Origin: Lichenicoccus sp965277665
GTDB taxonomy: Bacteria > Pseudomonadota > Alphaproteobacteria > Acetobacterales > Acetobacteraceae
DNA length: 64,000 nucleotides
Direction of reading: 5' to 3'
Assembly (NCBI RefSeq): GCF_965277665.1
Contig: NZ_OZ255835.1
Span: 1,240,001 to 1,304,000, forward strand
The notes beneath the pieces are model-generated. The model was not told the DNA's origin, searched no databases, and saw only the letters and a program-made list of their open reading frames with translations. Numbering within the stretch: the stretch's first letter is position 1; every line of letters begins with the position of its first letter. Shown here in pieces: positions 1 to 8,851 of the stretch. Both the position numbers and the translations under genes were made by a program.

Positions 1-541
1 CTGTCGCCACCACCGCCGCGGCGAAGCCGATGGCGCCGGCCCAGCGCCACGCTCCGAAATGCTGCATCAGCAACTCGCCGACCCGCATCGACAGCAGGAA
101 CAGCAGGCTGGTCCAGACCGACGTCGCCAGCACCGCCGCCATGACGAACCGTCCGAAATCCGCTCTGAGAAAGCCGCATGCGGTATAGGTCGGAAGCCGT
201 GCGCCGGGGATGAAGCGGCTGACCATGACAACCCTGAAAACCTTGCCGGAGAGCCATTCACGTCCGCGGACATGGCGCTCGGCGGACACCAGCCGGTTGA
301 TGCGCGGCACCAGTGCCGCCAGCCGTCCGAGGCCGTAGAGGCCGAGATCACCGAGGACAATCCCGCTATAGAGCGCCGGCAACGCCACCGCGACCGTCAG
401 GCCGCCGGACTGCACCTCGATGCCCGTCAACACGGTTGCCGCATCCTCGAGGATGAAGGTGCCGAGAATGATCGTGACGGCCTGGGCGAGCGGAGAGGCG
501 CCTGCAGACTTGAGCAGGGCGGAAACTGAGAGAAAGACCAT
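1..541 (-). CDS. DedA/VTT-family membrane protein, C-terminus off the window
   Basis: This is a polytopic inner-membrane protein of the DedA (VTT domain, SNARE-associated) family, whose members are linked to lipid carrier recycling and membrane homeostasis. It starts at an ATG at 539-541 on the minus strand and stays open to the window edge (about 180 codons). The family signature is visible: a hydrophobic N-terminal segment, a middle stretch reading LYSGIVLGDLGLYGLGR, then the conserved amphipathic motif SRFIPGARLPTYTACGF with the typical R, P, G and R residues, followed by two further hydrophobic segments. The downstream end is missing only because the window begins there. The substrate is unknown. 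Confidence 0.88.
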   Translation of the reverse strand, partial: MVFLSVSALLKSAGASPLAQAVTIILGTFILEDAATVLTGIEVQSGGLTVAVALPALYSGIVLGDLGLYGLGRLAALVPRINRLVSAERHVRGREWLSGKVFRVVMVSRFIPGARLPTYTACGFLRADFGRFVMAAVLATSVWTSLLFLLSMRVGELLMQHFGAWRWAGAIGFAAAVVAT

Positions 542-891
542 CCAGGCTCACGCGGGGCAGCCAGCGGGCTGGAACAAGCCGGGCGCCTCGACAGGACATG
601 AGGCGGGAGCGGAGCGACCAGCGATAGCAGGGCGAGCAGCGATGGCAGGCCTCCATGTCCCGTCAGACGTCGTGAACGCGAACAATAACGGAGGTGTCCA
701 GGAAATGGCACACGTCGCCGCATCGCCGCGTTGAATATCGGCAGTCGCCGGCGCCGTCACGCGATTTCTGGATCATGCCGAGGCGGGCTGGCCTGCCGGA
801 TGCTCGAACCGCTTCTAGGCGCGTAACAACGCCATGCTTCCGGACGCCCTTTGGAGTAGGGTGCTCGACAACCGGACAGGACGTTCATGCA
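542..891. other. Intergenic region without a recognisable gene
   Basis: About 350 bases between the divergent DedA gene and the repeat protein. It should hold both promoters. No convincing -35/-10 pair, RNA gene or repeat was seen. An in-frame upstream ATG at 694 would extend the right-hand gene, but the added residues look like non-coding translation. Confidence 0.4.
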
Positions 892-1485
892 ATGGCCAAC
901 GCCAAGCGGCTGAAGCGCGATGACGCGCGGCCCGCAACGAAGGGGAGTGCCCCGATCGCTTCGCTTGGGCCGGACGTGGCTGTTGCGCACGTTATCGTGC
1001 CTGATCCGGCGCCACCGGCAACGACCGGACTCTTGCCCGAACCGGGCGCCCGGCAAGCGAGGACGGCTCGCGCCGACGCGCCGCAGCGTCGTCGGAAGGC
1101 CGCGGGGACGACGATTCGCCTGGCTGATCCTCTGGCCACCAAGATCGGCACCAGGATCGACACCAACGCCCTCATCTTCGACAGCGAGTGGTATCGCGCG
1201 GTGCATCCCGACGTCGCGGCCTCCAGGATCGACCCGGTACGTCACTATTTCGACAACGGCGCTCGCGAGGGACGCAACCCCAACCCGTATTTCGATACCA
1301 GTTGGTATGCGAGCAAGTATCCCGATGTTGTCGCCGCCGGCCTCAACCCGTTCCTGCACTTCCTGCTCTACGGCGCCCACGAAGGCCGGCTCCCGGCGCC
1401 TGCCATCACGCCCGCACCTGCCATCACAACAGCCGAGCCCGGTCCCGCCGCCCCGGAGCCGACACCATCGCCTGCCCCGACCTGA
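892..1485 (+). CDS. Small protein with two tandem WY..PDV-type repeats
   Basis: The protein has about 197 residues if it starts at the ATG at 892; a frame-consistent ATG at 694 is less likely. The first 90 residues are basic and Ala/Pro-rich with no clear fold. Two ~36-residue repeats follow, each with an aromatic-rich start (FDSEWYRAVHPDVA and FDTSWYASKYPDVV), a turn and a HY/HF..G..EGR ending. This repeat type is known as an appendage on bacterial glycosyltransferases and some secreted calcium-binding proteins, but here it stands almost alone. The C-terminus is a Pro/Ala-rich tail. No signal peptide or catalytic domain is visible, so no function is assigned. Confidence 0.7.
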   Translation: MANAKRLKRDDARPATKGSAPIASLGPDVAVAHVIVPDPAPPATTGLLPEPGARQARTARADAPQRRRKAAGTTIRLADPLATKIGTRIDTNALIFDSEWYRAVHPDVAASRIDPVRHYFDNGAREGRNPNPYFDTSWYASKYPDVVAAGLNPFLHFLLYGAHEGRLPAPAITPAPAITTAEPGPAAPEPTPSPAPT

Positions 1486-1549
1486 TTTCCGGCGCCTGCC
1501 GCACACGTCATAGTTGTTACCGACTCGGCGGCTGTGGCAGGTCAGACGG

Positions 1550-2533
1550 ATGATACGGCGTCGTTTCCTCGTAATGTCCGGAGCGGCTGTGGCCGCCGGC
1601 CCGATGCCTGGCGCACATGCCGCGGCATCGGCTCCGTCTGCGACCTACGGGCAATTCCTGCGCGACATCGCGGTGCAGGGTCGCGCTCTGGGGATCGATG
1701 CCGCGATCCTGGACGAGGCGCTCCGGCTCGGCGAACCGAACCCGAAGGTCCTGCAACTCGATCGGCACCAGCCGGAGTTCACCCTGACCTGGGCGCAGTA
1801 TCGCAGCCGCGTGCTCAGCGACCAGAAGCTTCTGGCGGCGCGCGAGGCGTACGCCGGCCGCCTGGAACTGCTGACCGCCCTGTGGCAACGCTACCAGGTC
1901 GACCCGCGCATCGTCGTCGGGATCTGGGGTCTGGAATCCAATTTCGGTTCCAGGATCGGCAGCTTCGGTGTCGTCGACGCCCTGGCGACGCTCGCCTTCG
2001 ACGGGCGCCGCGCCGGTTTCTTCCATTCCGAGTTGTTGAGCGCCCTGCGTATCCTGCAGCAGCGTGATGTCGTGGTCGGCCGGATGCTTGGCAGCTATGC
2101 CGGCGCGATGGGCCAGCCGCAATTCATGCCAAGCTCGTTCCTGCGCTACGCCGTCGACTATGACGGCGACGGCCGGCGGGACATCTGGACCAGCGAGCCG
2201 GACGCCCTGGCCTCGATCGCGAACTACCTGCGCCAGGTCGGCTGGGTGCCCGGCGCGCCCTGGGGCCAGGTGGTGCGCCTGCCGCCCGGCTTGGATGCTG
2301 CGATCCTGGGTCGCCTGCATCCGCGCACGCTCGGCGCGTGGAGCGCCCTCGGCGTGCGACGTGCCGACGGGAGCCGCTTCTCGCGCGCCGACATACGCGG
2401 CGCGGTGCTGGCACCCGACGGCAGCGTCGGCGACGCCTTCATGGTGTACGCCAATTTCGACGCCATCCGGCGCTATAATCCCTCTGATTTCTACGGCCTC
2501 GCGGTCGGCCTGCTCGGAACCGCGGCAACGTGA
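1550..2533 (+). CDS. Lytic murein transglycosylase, MltB-like (SLT_2)
   Basis: This periplasmic enzyme cleaves the MurNAc-GlcNAc bond of peptidoglycan with formation of the 1,6-anhydro product. The protein (327 aa from the ATG at 1550) begins with RRRF and a hydrophobic stretch ending in AHA, a signal peptide with Tat-like character. The SLT_2 signature is complete: GIWGLESNFG with the catalytic Glu, then GAMGQPQFMPSSF and DYDGDGRRDIW. No C-terminal peptidoglycan-binding domain is seen. The stop overlaps the GTG start of the rlpA-like gene, so the two cell-wall genes are translationally linked. An in-frame ATG at 1514 would only add residues before the signal peptide. Confidence 0.93.
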   Translation: MIRRRFLVMSGAAVAAGPMPGAHAAASAPSATYGQFLRDIAVQGRALGIDAAILDEALRLGEPNPKVLQLDRHQPEFTLTWAQYRSRVLSDQKLLAAREAYAGRLELLTALWQRYQVDPRIVVGIWGLESNFGSRIGSFGVVDALATLAFDGRRAGFFHSELLSALRILQQRDVVVGRMLGSYAGAMGQPQFMPSSFLRYAVDYDGDGRRDIWTSEPDALASIANYLRQVGWVPGAPWGQVVRLPPGLDAAILGRLHPRTLGAWSALGVRRADGSRFSRADIRGAVLAPDGSVGDAFMVYANFDAIRRYNPSDFYGLAVGLLGTAAT

Positions 2534-3393
2534 GAGGGACGATCCTGGCCGCTCTCCTGCTGACCGCCCCGGCGCTGGGCGGCTGCCATCACCGGCCGCC
2601 GCCGCGGAGCCTGCCGGCGCGCTATACCCTCGGCGCGCCGTGGCAGGGGGCCGGCTGCTGGTTCTATCCGGCGGAGACGCTGTCCTACGATGCCACCGGC
2701 ATCGCTGCCATCGATCCGGCCGAGCGGCGCCCCGGGCTGACTGCCGACGGCGAAGCCTACGACCCGCGAGCCCTGGCCGGCGCCCACCAGACCCTGCAGC
2801 TTCCGGTCATCGTGCGCGTCGAGAACCTGGAGAACGGCCGCACGATCGCGCTCCGGCTGAATGACCGTGGCCCGGCGCAGCCCGGCCGCCTGCTCTCGTT
2901 GACCCCGCACGCGGCAGCCGAGCTCGGCATGGCGGGCCTCCCGAGGCGGGTGCGCGTGCGGCTCGACATGCCCGCCAGCGCCCGCCTGCTGCAGCAGGTC
3001 CAGGGAGCACCGCCGCCGGATGTCATCGCGGCGCCGCTCGCCGACGTGGCCGAGCAGTCGCTGATGCCCGGCGCGCCACCGGCCGCGCCGGCGGCCGAAG
3101 CCGCACGCCACGATGACGCCCCCGCGTCCGGAACCAGCGGTCTCACCCGCACGCTGCCCGATCAGGGCGCCGATCCGGGCCAGCTCTGGATCGACGCCGG
3201 ACAGTTCAGCGGCCGCCGCTATGCGGACCGGGTCGCTGCGACCACCGGCGGGTTCGTCCGGCAGCAGGGCGTCGGGCGCTCGACGATCTTCATGGTGCGC
3301 ATCGGTCCGCTTCCCACCATAGCTGCGGCCGACGCGGCACTGGACCAGGCCCTCACGGCCGGGGTAACCGGTGCGCGTATTGTTGTAGAGTAG
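2530..3393 (+). CDS. rlpA: RlpA-family lipoprotein with C-terminal SPOR domain
   Basis: This is a septal-ring lytic transglycosylase-like lipoprotein. It starts at a GTG overlapping the previous stop (GTGA). The lipobox LGGC places the lipidated Cys near residue 19. The double-psi beta-barrel domain is recognisable from TADGEAYDPRALAGAHQTL through ENGRTIALRLNDRGPA, and carries the conserved His and Asp equivalents of RlpA. After a Pro/Ala-rich linker the last ~70 residues form a SPOR-like domain that in this family binds denuded glycan at the division site. It sits between two other wall enzymes, consistent with a role in septal peptidoglycan processing. Confidence 0.9.
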   Translation: MRGTILAALLLTAPALGGCHHRPPPRSLPARYTLGAPWQGAGCWFYPAETLSYDATGIAAIDPAERRPGLTADGEAYDPRALAGAHQTLQLPVIVRVENLENGRTIALRLNDRGPAQPGRLLSLTPHAAAELGMAGLPRRVRVRLDMPASARLLQQVQGAPPPDVIAAPLADVAEQSLMPGAPPAAPAAEAARHDDAPASGTSGLTRTLPDQGADPGQLWIDAGQFSGRRYADRVAATTGGFVRQQGVGRSTIFMVRIGPLPTIAAADAALDQALTAGVTGARIVVE

Positions 3394-3402
3394 GGACGGC
3401 AG

Positions 3403-4638
3403 TTGGCTTCCAGGCGATTCTTGCTGACCGGCGGCGCTGCTATCCTCGCGACGCTCATACCGCTGCAGCGTGCCGCGGCACGCCGTCATCCGCACGCCAA
3501 GCCGCAGGCTGCCGATGCGTCCGAGGAGGGCGAAGGCGACGGCACTGTCGTGGCCACCCCTGCGGACACGCCGATCGGGCCGCTGGATACCGAGGCTCGG
3601 TGGGCCTTCATCCTCGACGCCGATACCGGCTCGGTGCTGCTGCAGAAGGCGGCGGACGAACCGATGCCGCCGTCGTCCCTGACCAAGATGATGACCGCCT
3701 ACCTGGTGTTCCAGGCGCTCGCCGAGCAGCATCTGAAGCTCGACCAGACGCTGCCGGTCAGCGAGCGGGCCTGGCGCATGCAGGGCTCGAAGATGTTCGT
3801 GCCGCTGGGTGGCCAGATCAGCGTCGAGGACCTCATACGCGGCATGCTGATCCAGTCGGGCAACGACGCCTGCATCGTGCTGGCGGAAGGCATCGCCGGC
3901 TCCGAGGACCAGTTCGTCGTGCTGATGAACCAGCAGGCCAAGCGCATGGGCCTGACCAAGACGCAGTTTCGCAACGCGACCGGCTGGCCCGATCCGGACC
4001 ACCACATGTCGGCCCGGGACATCGCGACGCTGGCGCGCCACGTCATCCAGGACTACCCGCAATACTACCACTACTTTTCTGAAAAAGACTATAAGTTCAA
4101 CAACATCGCCCAGGGCAACCGGAACGTCCTGGTGGATAAGGGGCTCGCCGACGGGCTCAAGACCGGCCATACCGACGCGGGCGGGTTCGGCCTGTGCGCG
4201 AGTTCCGAGCGCGATGGCCGGCGCATCATCATGGTGCTGAACGGGCTGCCCTCGTCCCGCGCGCGGGCCGAGGAGGGGGCGCGGCTGCTCGGCTGGGCGT
4301 TCATCAACTTCGAGGACGTGAAGCTGTTCACGAGATACGAGACCATCCAGTCCGTCCCGGTCTGGCTCGGACGCCAGCCGGTGGTGCCGGCGGTCACCCG
4401 GGACGACGTCGTGCTGACCCTGCCGCATGGCTGGCGCAGCCATGTCAAGATACGCGTCGATTATGCCAGCCCGCTGCCGGCGCCGGTCGCGGCCGGGGCG
4501 CAGGTGGCGATCCTGACGCTGTCCGGAGCCGGGCCGACCGATCTGACCTACCCGCTGTTCGCTTCCGTCGCGGTGCCGCGCCTCAGCCTGCCGAACCGCG
4601 CCATCGCGGTGATCGAGCACTCCATCGGCGGCGGATGA
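3403..4638 (+). CDS. D-alanyl-D-alanine carboxypeptidase (PBP5/6 family)
   Basis: This low-molecular-weight penicillin-binding protein removes the terminal D-Ala from peptidoglycan stem peptides in the periplasm. The three active-site motifs are intact: SLTK (Ser92 and Lys95), SGN in QSGNDAC, and KTG in GLKTGHTDAGG. The usual PBP5 C-terminal beta domain follows. The N-terminus has an RR pair and a hydrophobic signal peptide. The start used is a TTG at 3403, nine bases after the rlpA stop; no nearby ATG would keep the signal sequence. The gene continues the wall-enzyme cluster and precedes tmk by four bases. Confidence 0.92.
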   Translation: MASRRFLLTGGAAILATLIPLQRAAARRHPHAKPQAADASEEGEGDGTVVATPADTPIGPLDTEARWAFILDADTGSVLLQKAADEPMPPSSLTKMMTAYLVFQALAEQHLKLDQTLPVSERAWRMQGSKMFVPLGGQISVEDLIRGMLIQSGNDACIVLAEGIAGSEDQFVVLMNQQAKRMGLTKTQFRNATGWPDPDHHMSARDIATLARHVIQDYPQYYHYFSEKDYKFNNIAQGNRNVLVDKGLADGLKTGHTDAGGFGLCASSERDGRRIIMVLNGLPSSRARAEEGARLLGWAFINFEDVKLFTRYETIQSVPVWLGRQPVVPAVTRDDVVLTLPHGWRSHVKIRVDYASPLPAPVAAGAQVAILTLSGAGPTDLTYPLFASVAVPRLSLPNRAIAVIEHSIGGG

Positions 4639-4642
4639 TGGA

Positions 4643-5311
4643 GTGAGCGGGCTGCTCGTCACCATCGAAGGCGGCGAGGGGGCAGGCAAGACCACGCAGT
4701 CCGCCCTGCTTGCGGCGGCGCTGGAGCAGCTGGGCTGCAGCGTGCTGCGCACCCGCGAGCCGGGCGGCGCGCCCGGTGCGGAGGCGCTCCGCGGCTTCCT
4801 GCTCGGCCGCGACCATGGCCTCAGCCTGCGTGCCGAAGCGATGGCGCATTTCGCCGCCCGCATCGACCATGTCGACAGCACGATCAAGCCGGCCCTCGCG
4901 TCAGGGCGGCTGGTCCTGTGCGACCGGTTCACCGACTCGACGCTGGCCTACCAGGGCTACGGCCTTGCCCGGGGCGACCCGGCGGTGCTCGACTTCATCG
5001 CCCGCCTGACCGCGCTGCTCGACGTCCGTCCCGCCTTGACCCTGATGCTGGATGTCCGGCGCGCGGAGGGCCGTCGCCGGGTGCGCCTGCGCGGGCAGGA
5101 TGACGACCGCTACGAGCGGCTCGACGAAGCCTTCCACGAGCGGGTCGCCGCCGGCTACCGGACCATCGCGGCGGCGGATCCGGCGCGTTGCCGCCTGATC
5201 GCCGCCGGCGACCCGGTCGAGGCGGTGCAGCGCCGGATGGTCGCGGCGGTGCAGGCGCTGCTCCGGGATGGCCCGCTCCAGGAGGGGGCGGCGGCGCCCG
5301 GGCGCCAGTGA
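4643..5311 (+). CDS. tmk: Thymidylate kinase
   Basis: Phosphorylates dTMP to dTDP in the cytoplasm for DNA synthesis. The P-loop EGGEGAGKTT is near the N-terminus, followed by the dTMP-binding TREPGG motif and the DRFTDSTLAYQGYG region that carries the DR(Y/F) signature. Length (222 aa) is normal for the family. The start is a GTG just after the carboxypeptidase stop, and the stop overlaps the holB start in a GTGA arrangement. The tmk-holB pair is a widely conserved gene order. Confidence 0.96.
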   Translation: MSGLLVTIEGGEGAGKTTQSALLAAALEQLGCSVLRTREPGGAPGAEALRGFLLGRDHGLSLRAEAMAHFAARIDHVDSTIKPALASGRLVLCDRFTDSTLAYQGYGLARGDPAVLDFIARLTALLDVRPALTLMLDVRRAEGRRRVRLRGQDDDRYERLDEAFHERVAAGYRTIAAADPARCRLIAAGDPVEAVQRRMVAAVQALLRDGPLQEGAAAPGRQ

Positions 5312-6423
5312 GCGGCACCGGGCCCCGCGAGGCGACGACGTTGCTCGGCGCGCCCCGCGGGGCGACGGCTCTGTTCGGCGCGCCCCGTGGGGCGACGACG
5401 CTGTTCGGCCACGACGACGCGCTGGCCAGCTTCACGCGCGCCTGGCACGCGGGGCGCCTGCATCATGCCTGGCTGATCAGCGGACCGGGCGGTGTCGGCA
5501 AGGCGACGCTGGCCTACCGGATCGCGCGCACTGTCCTGGCCGGTGGCGAGCCGGAGGCCGCATCGCGCCGGATTGCCGCCGGAACCCACCCGGACCTGCT
5601 GGTCGTCGAGCGCACGGCGTCCAGTGCCAGGTCGACCGAGGACCGGCCGAAGCGCCTGCGCCAGGAGATCGTGATCGAGGATGTGGCCGCGGTGGCAAGC
5701 TTCCTGCACCGGACCGCTGCCATGGGCGGCTGGCGGGTGGTCATCGTCGACGGGCTGGATCTTGCGAACCGGAATGCCGCCAACGCCTTGCTGCGGCTGA
5801 TCGAGGAGCCGCCCGAGCGCACCGTGTTCCTGCTCATCGCGAGCGCCGCCGGCCGCGTGCTGCCGACCCTGCGCAGCCGCTGCCGGACCCTGCGTCTGGC
5901 CTCGCTGGACCCGGCGACGATGCGGCGCGCGCTCGCGGTGCTGCTGCCCGGTCTGGCCGATGACGAGCGACAGGACCTGGTCGGGCTGGCCAGGGGCGCA
6001 CCGGGTCGGGCGGTGCTGCTCGCCGCCGAGGACGGGCTGGCGCTGTCCCGCCTGGCGCGGGACGTGCTCGACGCCAGCCCGCGGCCGGCCGGCATCTGGG
6101 CCTATGAGCTCGCCGACAGCATCCTGCGACGCGAGAACGGCTTCTCGACCTTCATCGACTTGCTGTCGGAGCGCATCTCGGCAACCGCGCGAGCCGACGA
6201 GCGTCGTCGCGTCCGGACGGAAGAACCCGCCGCGTCGGGCGCCGTTCCAATTGACGGTCCGACGGGCACGCCAAATCCTTGGGTCACCAACCCTTGGGTG
6301 GAGGTCTGCAGCCAGCTGGCCGGTCTGCGCACCGAGACCGAAGCCCTGAACCTGGATAAGCGCCAGTCGCTGCTGACCGGCCTGGACCTTTTGAGCAGAG
6401 TGGGCCTGTTGAGCAGACCATGA
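5308..6423 (+). CDS. holB: DNA polymerase III subunit delta-prime
   Basis: Clamp-loader subunit of the replicative polymerase. The start is a GTG overlapping the tmk stop; an in-frame start at 5188 inside tmk is unlikely. The conserved part begins at LFGHDDALASF and contains HHAWLISGPGGVGKATLAYRIA (P-loop) and NAANALLRLIEEPP. Before it lies a near-perfect repeat of a 10-residue unit (ATTLLGAPRG, ATALFGAPRG, then ATTLFG) that is not part of the family and looks like a tandem duplication of the native N-terminus. Near the C-terminus there is a second duplication (NPWVT-NPWVE) and a third (LLSR-VG-LLSR). All are in frame, so the protein is probably functional. Confidence 0.92.
   Translation: MSGTGPREATTLLGAPRGATALFGAPRGATTLFGHDDALASFTRAWHAGRLHHAWLISGPGGVGKATLAYRIARTVLAGGEPEAASRRIAAGTHPDLLVVERTASSARSTEDRPKRLRQEIVIEDVAAVASFLHRTAAMGGWRVVIVDGLDLANRNAANALLRLIEEPPERTVFLLIASAAGRVLPTLRSRCRTLRLASLDPATMRRALAVLLPGLADDERQDLVGLARGAPGRAVLLAAEDGLALSRLARDVLDASPRPAGIWAYELADSILRRENGFSTFIDLLSERISATARADERRRVRTEEPAASGAVPIDGPTGTPNPWVTNPWVEVCSQLAGLRTETEALNLDKRQSLLTGLDLLSRVGLLSRP
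5332..5406 (+). repeat. 30-bp tandem repeat in the 5' end of holB
   Basis: Two full 30-bp units (5332-5361, 5362-5391) and half of a third (to 5406). They encode ATTLLGAPRG, ATALFGAPRG and ATTLF. The unit length is a multiple of three, so the frame is kept. It is almost certainly a recent local duplication of the N-terminal codons of holB. Confidence 0.9.
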
Positions 6424-7979
6424 CCCAGCGATACACCATCACGACCCCGATCTATTACGTGAACGGCTCGCCGCATGTCGGGCATGCCTACACCTCGATC
6501 GCGGCAGACGTGATGGCGCGCTGGAACCGGCTCGACGGGCACGACGTGTTCTTCCTGACCGGCACCGACGAGCACGGCCAGAAGGTCGAGCAGGCCGCCA
6601 TCGCCGCCGGCCTGCCGCCGCAGCTTTTCGTCGACCAGGTGTCGGCGGATTTCCGGGCGATGGCCGACGCGCTCGACATCTCGTACGACGACTTCATCCG
6701 CACGACCGAGCCGCGTCACCTGGAGGCCTGTGCAGCCCTCTGGCGGCGGATGCGTGCGTCCGGGCAGATCTATCTCGGTGCCTACGAGGGCTGGTACGCG
6801 CTGCGCGACGAGAGCTTCTACGGCGAGGACGAGCTGACGCTGCAGCCGGACGGCAGCCGCACCGCGCCCAGCGGCGCCCTGGTCGAGCTGGTGCGCGAGC
6901 CGTCCTATTTCTTCCGGCTGTCGGCGTGGCAGGACCGGCTGCTCGCATACTATGACGCGAACCCGGACTTCATCGGGCCGACGGCGCGCCGCAACGAGGT
7001 CATCAGCTTCGTGCGCCAGGGCCTCAGGGACCTGTCGATCAGCCGCACCAGCTTCACCTGGGGCGTGCCGGTGCCGGACGATCCGGCGCATGTGATGTAT
7101 GTCTGGTGCGACGCGCTGGTGAACTACATCACCGCGCTGGGCTACCCGGACACCGGGCCCGGCAATGCGCGCTGGCCGTACTGGCCGGCCGACCTGCACC
7201 TGGTCGGCAAGGAGATCGTCCGGTTCCACGCGGTGTTCTGGCCGGCCTTCCTGATGGCGGCCGGCCTCGAGCTGCCGCGACGGGTGTATTCACATGGCTG
7301 GTGGACCATCGACGGCGAGAAGATGAGCAAGTCGGTCGGCAACGTCGTGGAACCGCGGGCGCTCGTCGCGGAGTTCGGCGTCGATCCGGTGCGCTACTTC
7401 CTGCTGCGCGAGGTGCCGTTCGGCAGCGACGGCGATTTCAGCCGCAGGGCGCTGATCGGGCGACTGAACATCGAGCTGGCCAACGACCTCGGCAACCTCG
7501 CCCAGCGCACGCTTTCTCTGGTGGCGCGCAACCTGGACGGCCGACTGCCGGAGCCGGTGCTACAGAAGCGGGGGACGCTGCAGGATGCCGACGCGGCCCT
7601 GCTGGAGCAGGCCGCGGCGCTGCCCGGCCTGATGCGCGAGCAGATCCGCCGCCAGGCGCTGCACGAGGCGCTCGAGGAGGTCTGGCGCGTGGTGCGGGCC
7701 AGCAACGGCTATATCGACCGGCAGGCGCCCTGGGCGCTGAAGCGCACCGACCCGCCTCGGATGGCGGCGGTGCTGCGCGTGCTGGTCGATACGCTGCGCA
7801 CGCTGGCGACCGTGCTGCAGCCGTTCATGCCGTCGAGCATGGCGGCGATGCTGGACCAGCTCGGCGTTCCCGCTGGTGCCCGCCGGCTCGCCGATCTTTC
7901 GACCGGGCTGCCGGCCGGCTCGCTTCTGCCGCAGCCGGTGGGCATCTTCCCGCGTCATGTCGAGCCGGCCGACGGATGA
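6420..7979 (+). CDS. metG: Methionyl-tRNA synthetase
   Basis: Class I aminoacyl-tRNA synthetase charging tRNA-Met. The HIGH-type motif is PHVGHAY near residue 18 and the KMSKS loop is intact (KMSKSVGN, near residue 301). TGTDEHGQKVEQAA and YVWCDALVNY are further family signatures. At 519 aa it is the short form without the C-terminal tRNA-binding (EMAP-like) domain, as is common in alphaproteobacteria. ATG overlaps the holB stop (ATGA), and the stop overlaps the tatD start in the same way. Confidence 0.97.
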   Translation: MTQRYTITTPIYYVNGSPHVGHAYTSIAADVMARWNRLDGHDVFFLTGTDEHGQKVEQAAIAAGLPPQLFVDQVSADFRAMADALDISYDDFIRTTEPRHLEACAALWRRMRASGQIYLGAYEGWYALRDESFYGEDELTLQPDGSRTAPSGALVELVREPSYFFRLSAWQDRLLAYYDANPDFIGPTARRNEVISFVRQGLRDLSISRTSFTWGVPVPDDPAHVMYVWCDALVNYITALGYPDTGPGNARWPYWPADLHLVGKEIVRFHAVFWPAFLMAAGLELPRRVYSHGWWTIDGEKMSKSVGNVVEPRALVAEFGVDPVRYFLLREVPFGSDGDFSRRALIGRLNIELANDLGNLAQRTLSLVARNLDGRLPEPVLQKRGTLQDADAALLEQAAALPGLMREQIRRQALHEALEEVWRVVRASNGYIDRQAPWALKRTDPPRMAAVLRVLVDTLRTLATVLQPFMPSSMAAMLDQLGVPAGARRLADLSTGLPAGSLLPQPVGIFPRHVEPADG

Positions 7980-8848
7980 GCCCGATTGATACGCCCCTGA
8001 TTGATACGGCGCTGATTGATAGTCATTGTCATCTCGACCGGTTCGAGACGGACGAGCTCGCCGACCTGCTGGACCGTGCCACGGCGGCCGGCGTGGCCGG
8101 CATGGTCACGATCGGCACCCGGCTGTCCGAGGCGCCGCGCCAGATCGAACTCACCCGCCGGTCTCGCCCCGGCCTTGCGATCTGGTGTACGCTCGGCACC
8201 CATCCCGACCATGTCGACGAGGAGGCGTTGCCGGATCTGCCGGCGCTGACGACGCTCTGCGAGAGCGAGGGCGTGATCGGCATCGGCGAGTCGGGACTGG
8301 ACTACTGGCACGGCGCTCCCGCGATGCGTCCGGCCCAGCAGAACAGCTTCCGGTTGCATGCGCGGGCGGCGCGCGCGACCGGTCTGCCGCTGGTGATCCA
8401 TGCGCGCGACGCTGACGCCGACATGATCGGCATCCTGCGCGACGAGCATGAAACCGGCGGCGCCTTTCCCTTCCTGCTGCATTGCTTCAGCTCCGGCCTC
8501 GAATTGGCCCAATGCGGCGTGGCACTCGGCGGCTCGATCAGCTTTTCGGGCATCCTGACCTTTCCGAAGTCACACGCCCTGCGGGAGATCGCCGCGTCGC
8601 TGCCCGCGGATCGCCTGCTGGTGGAGACCGACGCGCCCTACCTGGCGCCGGTGCCGTGGCGCGGCCGACGCAACGAGCCCGCCTATGTCGCGCATACCGC
8701 GGCAACGCTGGCGACGGTGCGGGGACTGGGGGCGGCAGCGCTCGCCGATCTGACCACGGCCAACTTCTTCAGGCTGTTCCGGCGCGCGGCAGCGCGCGGC
8801 GTGACGGCCGCCGGGGCGCCCCCGGCCGGCGCTGCGGTCTTGCGGTAG
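7976..8848 (+). CDS. tatD: TatD-family metal-dependent deoxyribonuclease
   Basis: TIM-barrel hydrolase of the TatD/YcfH family (3'-5' exonuclease activity in characterised members). Metal ligands are visible: HCHLD at the N-terminus, IGESGLDY with the bridging Glu, IHARD, LHCFSSG and ETDAPYLAP with the final Asp. The start codon ATG overlaps the metG stop. The first codons hold a 15-bp tandem duplication (IDTPL, IDTAL, IDSHC), so the native N-terminus was probably shorter. Length is 290 aa including this extension. Confidence 0.94.
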   Translation: MSPIDTPLIDTALIDSHCHLDRFETDELADLLDRATAAGVAGMVTIGTRLSEAPRQIELTRRSRPGLAIWCTLGTHPDHVDEEALPDLPALTTLCESEGVIGIGESGLDYWHGAPAMRPAQQNSFRLHARAARATGLPLVIHARDADADMIGILRDEHETGGAFPFLLHCFSSGLELAQCGVALGGSISFSGILTFPKSHALREIAASLPADRLLVETDAPYLAPVPWRGRRNEPAYVAHTAATLATVRGLGAAALADLTTANFFRLFRRAAARGVTAAGAPPAGAAVLR

Positions 8849-8851
8849 GCC

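Noticed and set aside
2491..4932. 813-codon open frame on the minus strand
   Set aside because: It lies antisense to rlpA, the carboxypeptidase and tmk, all with complete motifs. Its translation is rich in Arg/Gly/His without any domain, as expected for a high-GC shadow frame.
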